A stretch of DNA of 19,669 nt, taken from the NCBI GenBank assembly GCA_045632605.1, contig JAZQXA010000127.1:1-19669 (forward strand). The letters run 5' to 3'. The notes beneath the pieces are model-generated. The model made no database searches and was not told the origin of the DNA. It saw only the letters and a program-made list of their open reading frames with translations. This stretch comes from Flemingiibacterium sp045632605. GTDB taxonomy: Bacteria; Bacillota; Clostridia; Oscillospirales; CAG-272. A program made the position numbers and the translations under genes. Numbering within the stretch: the stretch's first letter is position 1; every line of letters starts with the position of its first letter. Positions 7,412 through 15,103 of this stretch are shown here, piece by piece.

Positions 7412-9460
7412 ATGAAAAATTATAACGAATATTTTGAGTCAAATATCTACGCGTTTGACGGTGAAAACAATATAATGGAAAGCAAGGACCTCGGCATTTG
7501 CAGTGATATTGCTTCAATACTTACTCCGGAACACTCGGTTTCGGCACTGAAATGTTTTCAGGCTTGTCCGTATACAAATACAGCGTTTGATTTTGATGTG
7601 AGAATCGACGGCGAAAAGGTGAGGTGTGACGGTTGGAAGTGGCTTCCGAATGCAATGCTTCGCCGGGGACACGCGGCTGATTTTACAGTCGAAACTTTAA
7701 CGGCGATGATACCGCAGTCAAAATCTCTTGTAATGAAGCTTACTGTGACAAATATTACATCGGTGCCGATAACTGTTCCAATTGCTTTGATGTACCGCGG
7801 AAAAACGCGCAGAGAAGAAAATTGGACTTTTTCGATTCCGTCGCCCGAAAAGGATTGCCGGGATAACTACTCCCTTAATGAGGACGGGAATATTCTTTCG
7901 TCAGCAACGGACGGTGTAGCATACAGACTCACAGCATCGCTCAAAAATATGAAGCTTTTTAAACGTGCATATATCTGGGAAAACGAAATCACCGTTGCGG
8001 CTGATGATTCACTTGATTTTTATTTTTCCGCGCATATCGGAACTGAATCGGAAACTTTTGCCGCGGCGGAATATGCCGTTTCGCATTATGATGAGCTTTT
8101 AGACAGCTCGTTTGATTATCTCGAAAGGGAAACCAAGCGCATATACGACAATCTTCCAAGACTCAAATCGGAGGATCCAAAGCTTGACCGGCTTTATTAC
8201 CGTTCGCTTGTAACATATATGCTTTGCCGTTGGGAAAATCCTGAGCTTTGCGCTGTGCCATATTACAGCACGGGAAGCGTAAACGGTTCATGTATGTGCT
8301 CTTATCTCTGGGATTACTGCGGCGGACTTATGATGCATCCGATTTACGATTCAGAGGGAAATAAGGAACAGCTCCGCGCATATCTGCGAAACGATCTGAC
8401 CAAATCATATGCGCTCAATCCCGTAACATCAGGTGCTGTCGGCCCATGGTATCAGGTTAATCAGGAAAAGATAATTCTTATGGTTTACCATCATGTGCGT
8501 GCAACCGGTGATGTTGATTTCTTGCTTGAAAAAGTCGGTGAGCGGACGGTTATAGAATGGATGCTTTATCATGCCTATGTCTGCGACGATGTTACTCATG
8601 ATGTTGAGCTTTACGATTACGGACACGGCGGAAATGACCATCTTGAAATTGCTGCATGGGGCAATGGTCCATACAACGGAATTATGCCTGATCTTAACGC
8701 GAGAAGATATATGAACTATATTCGTGTTTATGAGCTGACAAGATTGATCGGACAACCGGATGAAAGGCTCGCCGAGCGTGCGGAGGCACTTAAAGCAAAG
8801 CTGAAAGAGCTCTGGAACGATGAGGAAAAATGGTACGACTTCATTGACGAGTTCGGCAATCGCGGTACTCGCTATACTGTTCAGATGTTCAAATTCATTG
8901 CAAGCGGCGTTATAGACAGTTATGAGCGTGACGGGCTTGTATCGCATCTTAACGAAAGAGAATTTCTCTCAAAGTTCGGTCTGCACAGTATGTCAAAGCT
9001 TGATGATCAGTATGATCAGGATGACATCGATAACGGAGGCGGCGGAATTTGTACTCATTTCACGATGCAGATTTGTGCGCAACTCTATGAGATGGGATAT
9101 GATGCCATCGCAACAGATATTCTTAAACGAGTTTATTGGTGGGGAGAACGGTTTCCGTATCTTGGCGACTCGTGTGCTTCAAACTATATGGCAAACCGCG
9201 AGAATACGCCGCTTCAGGGCGATATCAGCTCTGTGTCCTGTGCACAGATGATGTTCTTCTTTATTTTTGGAATAAAACCTGACTTCGAGGGAAATATCAC
9301 GGTGTCACCGGCAAAAGTCCGTCCTGCTGAAAATATGGAAATCGAAAATGCACGGCTTTGCCAAAAGGTCTTTTCTGTCAAAATTTGCGGCGATAAGTTT
9401 ACCGTTGCTATTGACGGTGTTGAAAAAACCGCATTGATAGGCGAAAAAATTGTTATTTAA
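7412..9460 (+). CDS. Predicted cytoplasmic six-hairpin glycosidase (GH63/MGH1-like)
   Basis: This 682-residue protein has no signal peptide or membrane segment. The N-terminal third (about 1-230) looks like a beta-sandwich domain. From about 265 an (alpha/alpha)6-type barrel follows, with stretches resembling the mannosylglycerate-hydrolase/GH63 group: a WDYCGG segment, TGDVDFLLEKV, MPDLNARRYMNYIRVYELTRLIG, ELWNDEEKWYDF and, near residue 597, NTPLQGD. The acidic residues in GNDHLE (about 408-413) and around GGGGICTH (about 547) are possible catalytic or substrate-binding residues, but I cannot assign them. Family members cleave oligosaccharides or glycosides. A cytoplasmic place implies import of a small sugar by a transporter not seen here. 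It stands alone with its own promoter, a possible LacI-type operator, an AAAGGGG ribosome binding site and a downstream hairpin. The glycosidase class is probable, the substrate unknown. Confidence 0.75.
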   Translation: MKNYNEYFESNIYAFDGENNIMESKDLGICSDIASILTPEHSVSALKCFQACPYTNTAFDFDVRIDGEKVRCDGWKWLPNAMLRRGHAADFTVETLTAMIPQSKSLVMKLTVTNITSVPITVPIALMYRGKTRREENWTFSIPSPEKDCRDNYSLNEDGNILSSATDGVAYRLTASLKNMKLFKRAYIWENEITVAADDSLDFYFSAHIGTESETFAAAEYAVSHYDELLDSSFDYLERETKRIYDNLPRLKSEDPKLDRLYYRSLVTYMLCRWENPELCAVPYYSTGSVNGSCMCSYLWDYCGGLMMHPIYDSEGNKEQLRAYLRNDLTKSYALNPVTSGAVGPWYQVNQEKIILMVYHHVRATGDVDFLLEKVGERTVIEWMLYHAYVCDDVTHDVELYDYGHGGNDHLEIAAWGNGPYNGIMPDLNARRYMNYIRVYELTRLIGQPDERLAERAEALKAKLKELWNDEEKWYDFIDEFGNRGTRYTVQMFKFIASGVIDSYERDGLVSHLNEREFLSKFGLHSMSKLDDQYDQDDIDNGGGGICTHFTMQICAQLYEMGYDAIATDILKRVYWWGERFPYLGDSCASNYMANRENTPLQGDISSVSCAQMMFFFIFGIKPDFEGNITVSPAKVRPAENMEIENARLCQKVFSVKICGDKFTVAIDGVEKTALIGEKIVI

Positions 9461-9481
9461 CATATATATTTACACCCAAAA

Positions 9482-9524
9482 CCGCTATGTACCGATTTTT
9501 CAGTGTGCATGGCGGAATTCTTTT
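9482..9524 (+). terminator. Probable terminator after the glycosidase gene
   Basis: CCGCTATGTAC (9482-9492) pairs with GTGCATGGCGG (9505-9515) as an 11-base stem with two G-U pairs and a 12-base loop, followed by AATTCTTTT. The U-tract is interrupted, so termination may be partial. Confidence 0.6.
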
Positions 9525-9565
9525 GAAAAAATATGCGTTTTTTTAGGGAAATATGCCGTTCCTTA

Positions 9566-9594
9566 TTGACACGGTCGATTTTTTATATTATAAT
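9566..9594 (+). promoter_or_regulatory. Consensus sigma-A promoter of the paaK-ior operon
   Basis: TTGACA (9566-9571) and TATAAT (9589-9594) are exact consensus, 17 bases apart. The expected start near 9601 leaves a leader of about 30 bases before the first gene, too short for a riboswitch or T-box. The operon is therefore probably strongly transcribed, with control, if any, at the protein level or by an unseen repressor. Confidence 0.9.
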
Positions 9595-9631
9595 ATTATG
9601 AGATATTATTTTTTAAGGATAGGATAATTAT

Positions 9632-10930
9632 ATGTTTTGGCAAGAAGAAATAGAGACGATGGACCGTGCCGATCTTGAACGGCTCCAGCTTGCTCGTCTT
9701 AAAAACATCGTGGACTACTGCTACAACCGCGTTCCTTTTTACAAGAAACGCCTCGACGAAGCAGGTATTACCGCTGACAAGATCACTGCGCTGTCGGATA
9801 TCCAGTATATTCCCTATACAACAAAGGACGATATCCGCGATACATATCCTTTCGGACTTTTTGCGGTTGATAAGAAGGATATTGTTCGTATTCACGCTTC
9901 TTCCGGTACAACCGGTAATCCCACTGTTGTTGGTTACACCAAAAATGACCTCAAAATGTGGACTGACTGCGTATCGAGAATCGTTGTTGCCGCAGGCGCA
10001 ACTGCCGACGACATTGTTCAGATTGCATTTGGTTACGGTATGTTTACCGGTGCTCTCGGACTGCATTACGGACTCGAAAACATCGGAGCTACCGTTGTTC
10101 CGACTTCGACAGGCAATACCGAAAAACAGCTTAAATTCATGAAGGACTTCGGAACGACTGCGCTTGTTTCAACTCCCTCATATGCACTCTATATCGCAGA
10201 GGTTGCGAGAGATCTCGGAATCGACTGTCGTGACCTTGGAATCCGCCTTGGACTTTTCGGTTCAGAGGGATGCTCGAACGAAATGCGTGCTAAAGTTGAG
10301 GAAGCATGGAATCTCTTTGCTACCGACAACTACGGAATGAGTGAGCTTTGCGGCCCCGGTGTTTCGGGCGAATGCCGTTATCGCTGCGGCCTGCATTTTG
10401 CGGAGGATAATTTCCTGCCGGAGGTTATCGACAGTGCTACCGGTTCTGTGAAGGCACGCGGTGATGAGGGTGAACTTGTTGTTACAACTCTCACAAAAGA
10501 GGGAATACCGCTTCTGCGTTACCGCACGAAGGATATCACACGTCTTCACTATGAAAAGTGTGAATGCGGACGTACTCATGTCCGTATGGAAAAGCCGCTG
10601 GGACGTGCAGACGACATGCTTAAGATCAAGGGTGTTAACGTTTTCCCGACACAGATCGAGAGCGTTCTTGTAAGTATTCCCGAGGTCGGACCGCAGTATC
10701 AGATTGTGCTTGGCACAAAGAACTATATGGATACATTCGAAATCAATATCGAGGTTTCGGATGCAAGCCTGCTTACATCGTTTACCGCTCTCGAAAATCT
10801 TCAGCAGAAGGTTCGCCACAAGCTTCAGACTGTTCTTGGTCTTGATGCAAAGATTAATCTTGTTGAGCCGCGTTCGCTCGAAAGATTCGTCGGTAAGGCA
10901 AAGAGAGTTATTGACAACCGTGTGAAATAA
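9632..10930 (+). CDS. paaK1: Phenylacetate-CoA ligase family protein, first paralog
   Basis: This 432-residue AMP-forming enzyme belongs to the PaaK branch of adenylating enzymes, which join phenylacetate-like acids to CoA using ATP. The phosphate-binding loop is SSGTTGNPT at 90-98; the usual lysine of SGTTGKPT is asparagine. YGMSELCGPGV is the adenine-binding/A5-like motif, followed by a Cys/His-rich stretch (GECRYRCGLHF) and CECGRTH, which could bind a metal. RYRTKDI is the core A7/A8 region, and the C-terminal GKAKRVIDNR holds the likely catalytic lysine (422 or 424). It is the first gene of the ior operon, 27 bases before iorA. A role in handling arylacetyl-CoA made by IorAB is likely. 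It is a cousin of the downstream ligase rather than a copy. The coenzyme F390 synthetase-like branch is an alternative name for such proteins. Confidence 0.92.
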   Translation: MFWQEEIETMDRADLERLQLARLKNIVDYCYNRVPFYKKRLDEAGITADKITALSDIQYIPYTTKDDIRDTYPFGLFAVDKKDIVRIHASSGTTGNPTVVGYTKNDLKMWTDCVSRIVVAAGATADDIVQIAFGYGMFTGALGLHYGLENIGATVVPTSTGNTEKQLKFMKDFGTTALVSTPSYALYIAEVARDLGIDCRDLGIRLGLFGSEGCSNEMRAKVEEAWNLFATDNYGMSELCGPGVSGECRYRCGLHFAEDNFLPEVIDSATGSVKARGDEGELVVTTLTKEGIPLLRYRTKDITRLHYEKCECGRTHVRMEKPLGRADDMLKIKGVNVFPTQIESVLVSIPEVGPQYQIVLGTKNYMDTFEINIEVSDASLLTSFTALENLQQKVRHKLQTVLGLDAKINLVEPRSLERFVGKAKRVIDNRVK

Positions 10931-10957
10931 TTTTAAAATAATTTTTGGAGAACAACA

Positions 10958-12685
10958 ATGAAAAAAATAATGCTTGGAAATGAAGCGGTTGCACGCGGTC
11001 TTTACGAAGCAGGCGTGAAATTTGTTTCGAGTTATCCCGGTACTCCAAGTACCGAAATTACAGAAGCTGTGGCAAAATACGACGAGGTTTATGCTGAATG
11101 GGCACCTAACGAAAAGGTTGCTCTCGAAGCGGCACTCGGTGCGGCTATCGGCGGCGGACGTTCATTCTGCGCTATGAAACACGTCGGACTTAATGTTGCG
11201 GCTGACCCTCTGTTTATTACTTCCTACACCGGTGTCAACGGCGGTTTCGTAATCGGCGTTGCAGACGACCCCGGTATGCATTCTTCCCAAAACGAGCAGG
11301 ACAGCCGTCATTACGCAATTGCGGCAAAGCTTCCGATGCTTGAGCCTTCCGATTCGGGCGAATGCCTTGAATTTGCAAAGACCGCATATGATTATTCGGA
11401 GAAGTATGACACCCCGTTTATTCTTCGACTTAACACCCGTGTTTCTCACTCTCAGTCGATTGTTGAGCTTTCTGACAGAGTTGATGTTCCGGTGAAGCCC
11501 TATGAAAAGAACATCGCAAAGCACGTTATGATGCCGGCTATGGCAAGAGGCCGTCACGTTGTTGTTGAAGAAAGACTTCGTGAGCTTGCCGAGTTTGCCG
11601 AAAACTGTCCGTTCAATAAGGTTATTGAAAACAAGGATGCAAAAATCGGTATCATAACCGCAGGTCCGTCCTTCTGCTATGCGCTCGAATCATTTGGCGA
11701 TACCGCTTCTTACTTGAAGCTCGGTATGGTAAATCCGCTTCCGACACGCATTATTAAGGAGTTTGCCGAGAAATATGAGCGTCTTATCGTAATCGAGGAG
11801 CTTGACCCCATCATCGAAACTCATGTTAAAGCTATGGGAATCAAGTGCGACGGAAAGAATCTTCTTCCCATCTGCGGCGAATTTTCGCAGGAGCTTATCT
11901 CCGAGATTCTTCTCGATAAGAAGAACGATTGCTTTACACTCGAAGACAATATCCCCGTGCGTCCGCCCGTGCTTTGCCCCGGATGCCCCCACAGAGGCGT
12001 GTTCTATCTCTTTAAGAAGCTCGGACTTTATGTCAGCGGCGATATCGGATGTTACACTCTCGGTGCGGCACAGCCGCTTACCGGAATGGACACAACACTC
12101 TGCATGGGTGCTTCAATTTCCGCACTTCACGGCTTTGCGAAGGTACGCGGCGAGGAAGACAAGTGCGTTGCCGTAATCGGTGACTCCACATTCATGCATT
12201 CGGGTATCACCGGACTTGTTGACATTACATATAATAAGGGTATTTCTACTGTTGTTATCGTTGACAACAGCATTACCGGTATGACCGGACATCAGCAGAA
12301 TCCCTGCACCGGATATACATTAAAAGGCGAACCCGTAACCGGTATTATGCTCGAAAATATCGCAAAAGCTGCAGGCGTTGACGAAGCGCATATCCGCATT
12401 GTTGACCCTAACGACCTTAAAGCAACCGAGGCTGTTCTCAAGGAAGAACTCTCGGCGAAGTGTCCGTCAGTTATCATCTGCCGCCGTCCGTGTGCGCTTC
12501 TTAAATATGTGAAGCGTGAGCCGGCACTTACAGTAAACGCTGACAAGTGTGTCGGATGCAAGATGTGTATGAAGATCGGATGTCCGTGTATTTCAATCGT
12601 TGACGGTAAGGCTCGCATTGATGCGACCCTCTGCACCGGCTGCGGACTTTGCACACAGATGTGTAAGGTCGGAGCGATTGTATAA
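10958..12685 (+). CDS. iorA: Indolepyruvate ferredoxin oxidoreductase, alpha subunit
   Basis: This 575-residue protein is the large subunit of the cytoplasmic, oxygen-sensitive enzyme that oxidatively decarboxylates arylpyruvates (indolepyruvate, phenylpyruvate, 4-hydroxyphenylpyruvate) with CoA to arylacetyl-CoA, reducing ferredoxin. The N-terminal pyrimidine-binding half contains SSYPGTPSTEI and the GMHSSQNEQDSRHYA segment. The thiamine-diphosphate half has CPGCPHRG, then GDSTFMHSG and DNSITGMTGHQ, typical of IorA. The last 50 residues are a two-cluster ferredoxin-like domain with cysteines at 531, 534, 537, 542, 544, 559, 562, 565 and 569. The start has a TTGGAGA site. It sits 27 bases after paaK1 and 15 bases before iorB, the beta subunit. 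The length is slightly shorter than many IorA proteins but all domains are present. Confidence 0.97.
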   Translation: MKKIMLGNEAVARGLYEAGVKFVSSYPGTPSTEITEAVAKYDEVYAEWAPNEKVALEAALGAAIGGGRSFCAMKHVGLNVAADPLFITSYTGVNGGFVIGVADDPGMHSSQNEQDSRHYAIAAKLPMLEPSDSGECLEFAKTAYDYSEKYDTPFILRLNTRVSHSQSIVELSDRVDVPVKPYEKNIAKHVMMPAMARGRHVVVEERLRELAEFAENCPFNKVIENKDAKIGIITAGPSFCYALESFGDTASYLKLGMVNPLPTRIIKEFAEKYERLIVIEELDPIIETHVKAMGIKCDGKNLLPICGEFSQELISEILLDKKNDCFTLEDNIPVRPPVLCPGCPHRGVFYLFKKLGLYVSGDIGCYTLGAAQPLTGMDTTLCMGASISALHGFAKVRGEEDKCVAVIGDSTFMHSGITGLVDITYNKGISTVVIVDNSITGMTGHQQNPCTGYTLKGEPVTGIMLENIAKAAGVDEAHIRIVDPNDLKATEAVLKEELSAKCPSVIICRRPCALLKYVKREPALTVNADKCVGCKMCMKIGCPCISIVDGKARIDATLCTGCGLCTQMCKVGAIV

Positions 12686-12700
12686 GGGAGGGTGACTTAA

Positions 12701-13276
12701 ATGACAAAGAATATTATGATAGTTGGCGTTGGCGGTCAGGGTTCACTGCTCGCAAGCCGAATTCTCGGAAATGCCGTGCTTCTTCAGAATTATGATGTAA
12801 AGGTTTCCGAGGTTCACGGAATGAGTCAGCGCGGCGGTTCGGTTGTTACTTATGTTAAGTACGGTGACAAAGTTGCTTCTCCGGTTATCTGTAAGGGCGA
12901 AGCGGATGTTATCATGTCGTTCGAGCTTCTTGAGGCGGCAAGATGGCTTCCTTATCTCAAAAAGGACGGGGTTGTAATTACAAACACACAGCAGATAAAC
13001 CCCATGCCGGTTGTAACCGGTGCGGCGGAATATCCCGCTGACCTCGTTGAAAAAATGAAAGACGCAGGCGCAAAGGTAATTGCGGCAGATGCACTTGCAA
13101 TTGCCCGTGAAGCCGGAAGCGAAAAGGCAGTTAATGTCGCGCTTATCGGTATGGCGGCACACGCACTCGGAATTGACGACGAAACACTTCGCGAAGCAGT
13201 TCGCATTTCAGTTCCCGAGAAATTCCTCGAGCTTAATCTCAAAGCGTTTGACCTTGGCGCAAGCCATTCGGCGTAA
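12701..13276 (+). CDS. iorB: Indolepyruvate ferredoxin oxidoreductase, beta subunit
   Basis: This 191-residue protein is the small (gamma-domain) subunit that completes the IorAB arylpyruvate oxidoreductase. It begins with the glycine-rich GVGGQGSLLASRIL motif of the 2-oxoacid:ferredoxin oxidoreductase gamma family, followed by SEVHGMSQRGGSV, a highly typical stretch that contacts CoA and the catalytic core in related enzymes. MSFELLEAARWLPYL and the C-terminal ISVPEKFLELNLKAF also fit IorB. The start follows GGGAGGG, 15 bases after the iorA stop, consistent with equal expression of both subunits. It has no iron-sulfur motif, as expected, because the clusters lie in IorA. Confidence 0.97.
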   Translation: MTKNIMIVGVGGQGSLLASRILGNAVLLQNYDVKVSEVHGMSQRGGSVVTYVKYGDKVASPVICKGEADVIMSFELLEAARWLPYLKKDGVVITNTQQINPMPVVTGAAEYPADLVEKMKDAGAKVIAADALAIAREAGSEKAVNVALIGMAAHALGIDDETLREAVRISVPEKFLELNLKAFDLGASHSA

Positions 13277-13300
13277 TTTATAAAAAGGAGATAACAGCCA

Positions 13301-14608
13301 ATGGCAAAATATTTTAATGAAGCAATGGAAACCGCCACACGCGACCAGTTATATCATCTCCAGTCGTATAATCTCTCGCGTACGGTTTATCATGTATATA
13401 AGAATATGCCGATGTACCGCGAGCGTATGGATGCCGCAGGCGTTAAGCCGGAAGATATCCGTTCAATAGATGATCTTCATAAGCTTCCTTTTACCTACAA
13501 GCAGGATCTTCGTGACGGTTATCCTTACGGAATGTTCTGCGTTGAGCCGAATAAACTCATGCGTATTCATGCTTCATCCGGTACGACCGGCAAGCAGACT
13601 GTTGTCGGATATACAAAGGATGATATTGAGCTTTGGTCGGAATGTGCCGCACGTGCACTTGTTGCCGCAGGTGCAGATAAGGATGACTTTGTTCATGTTT
13701 CTTATGGCTACGGACTTTTCACCGGCGGTCTTGGAATCCATGACGGTGCACAGAAGATGGGCGCAACTGTTATTCCGGCATCAAGCGGAAATACTGCACG
13801 ACAGATAACAATGCTCCAGGATTTTGGCTCGTCGATTCTCTGCTGCACACCTTCGTATGCGCTTTTCATCGCAGATACGCTGAAAGAGCAGGGAGTTACT
13901 CTCGATAAAATCCACCTTAAAGCAGGTATTTTCGGAGCTGAACCCTGGACAGAGGAAATGCGCGCTGAAATTGAGGAAAGACTTGGAATAAAGGCTTACG
14001 ATATTTACGGCCTTTCGGAAATATCCGGTCCCGGTGTTGCATTCGACTGCGAATGTCAGAACGGTATGCACATAAACGAAGACCACTTCCTCATAGAAAT
14101 AATTGACCCCGAAACCGGCGAGGTACTGCCCGACGGAGAGCAGGGCGAGGTTGTATTCACCTGCATCACTAAAGAAGCACTTCCTCTTATCCGCTACAGA
14201 ACACACGATATTTCAAGCATTACACATGAAAAGTGTGCTTGCGGACGTACCTTTGTACGTATGCAGAAGCCGTGCGGACGCTCGGACGATATGCTTATCA
14301 TCCGCGGCGTAAATGTGTTCCCGTCGCAGATTGAAAGTGTGCTTCTTTCCTGCGGTACAGTTGACCCGCACTACATGATTTACGTTGACCGCAAGAACAA
14401 TCTTGATATTATGGAAATTCAGGTTGAGGTGTCTGCTGAAAACTTCTCTGACCATGTTAAGGGTATGGAAGAGATGGCGGCGAAGATTAATGCCGGTATG
14501 CAGTCAACACTTGGACTTGCATCGAAGATCACTTTCGTTGAACCCGGTACGATTCCGAGAAGCGAAGGCAAAGCAAAGCGCGTAGTAGACAAGCGCAAAC
14601 TTCATTAA
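13301..14608 (+). CDS. paaK2: Phenylacetate-CoA ligase family protein, second paralog
   Basis: This 435-residue protein is a second PaaK-type AMP-forming ligase in the same operon. The phosphate loop SSGTTGKQT (92-100) keeps the lysine lost in the first paralog but has glutamine where proline is usual. YGLSEISGPGV matches the A5-like motif. DCECQNGMH and CACGRTF form a Cys/His arrangement similar to, but spaced differently from, that of the first paralog. RYRTHDI and the C-terminal EGKAKRVVDKR (likely catalytic Lys424 or 426) complete the adenylating core. The start has an AAAAGGAG site 24 bases after iorB. IorAB-PaaK-ACT neighbourhoods are a known conserved arrangement in anaerobic bacteria and archaea, so this copy is the canonical partner, and the upstream copy is the extra one. 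Confidence 0.93.
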   Translation: MAKYFNEAMETATRDQLYHLQSYNLSRTVYHVYKNMPMYRERMDAAGVKPEDIRSIDDLHKLPFTYKQDLRDGYPYGMFCVEPNKLMRIHASSGTTGKQTVVGYTKDDIELWSECAARALVAAGADKDDFVHVSYGYGLFTGGLGIHDGAQKMGATVIPASSGNTARQITMLQDFGSSILCCTPSYALFIADTLKEQGVTLDKIHLKAGIFGAEPWTEEMRAEIEERLGIKAYDIYGLSEISGPGVAFDCECQNGMHINEDHFLIEIIDPETGEVLPDGEQGEVVFTCITKEALPLIRYRTHDISSITHEKCACGRTFVRMQKPCGRSDDMLIIRGVNVFPSQIESVLLSCGTVDPHYMIYVDRKNNLDIMEIQVEVSAENFSDHVKGMEEMAAKINAGMQSTLGLASKITFVEPGTIPRSEGKAKRVVDKRKLH

Positions 14609-14629
14609 TATTAATTGGGAGGTATTATC

Positions 14630-15040
14630 ATGATTATCAAGCAGATCTCCATTTTCGTTGAAAATAAACCCGGCAGACTCGCCGAGATAACAAAGGTTAT
14701 TGCGAAGAACAATATCAACATCCGTGCGCTTTCGGTTGCGGACACCACTCATTTCGGTATTCTCCGCATCATTGTTGACGATCCTGAAGAGGTTGAGCGT
14801 ATACTCAAGGCAGAGGGACTTACCGTTTCGATAACAAGCGTTATCACTGCCTGCATTCACAACCGTCCCGGCGGACTTGCAGAGGTTCTCGAGCTTTTGG
14901 CATCCAACGACATTGCAATTGAATATATGTACGCATTCATCGCCAAGAGCGACAATGAAGCATATGTTGTAATGCGAATTGAAGCAGAGGATGCGGCTGT
15001 TAAGCTCCTCAAAGAGCACGGCTTCACCGGTATGGAATAA
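14630..15040 (+). CDS. Tandem ACT-domain protein of the ior-paaK operon
   Basis: This 136-residue protein consists of two ACT domains, about 1-65 and 70-136, each with the ligand-loop motif (NKPGRLAEI near 12 and NRPGGLAEV near 78). ACT domains bind small ligands, most often amino acids, and switch enzyme activity. There is no enzymatic or DNA-binding domain. Genes of this type regularly follow iorAB and paaK, so it most likely senses an aromatic amino acid or arylacetyl product and modulates the operon enzymes; this is inference. I chose the ATG at 14630: it follows GGGAGG (14617-14622) at a normal distance. An in-frame TTG at 14615 would start just before and include the ribosome binding site, so it is unlikely. 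The gene is last in the operon, 21 bases after paaK2. Confidence 0.92.
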   Translation: MIIKQISIFVENKPGRLAEITKVIAKNNINIRALSVADTTHFGILRIIVDDPEEVERILKAEGLTVSITSVITACIHNRPGGLAEVLELLASNDIAIEYMYAFIAKSDNEAYVVMRIEAEDAAVKLLKEHGFTGME

Positions 15041-15050
15041 TAGCTGAAAT

Positions 15051-15096
15051 AAAAATAGGCTGAGTCAGTGTTAATTCTGACTCAGCCTATTTTATT
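15051..15096. terminator. Bidirectional terminator between the ior operon and the PDZ gene
   Basis: AATAGGCTGAGTCAG (15054-15068) pairs perfectly with CTGACTCAGCCTATT (15077-15091) around an 8-base loop, and flanking A and T bases extend the stem to 17 pairs. TTTTATT follows on the plus strand and TTTTTATTT on the minus strand, so it can end both the convergent ior operon and the PDZ gene. Confidence 0.93.
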
Positions 15097-15103
15097 AGCA
15101 GTC

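Noticed and set aside
9594..9631. Possible riboswitch or T-box before the aromatic-acid operon
   Set aside because: The leader after the consensus promoter is only about 30 bases, too short for any known structured leader.
10262..10819. Minus-strand open frame of 185 codons opposite paaK1
   Set aside because: Antisense shadow of a conserved adenylating enzyme with no own features.
14615..14629. TTG start five codons upstream for the ACT protein
   Set aside because: The codons would include the GGGAGG ribosome binding site itself, and the ATG at 14630 is correctly spaced from it.
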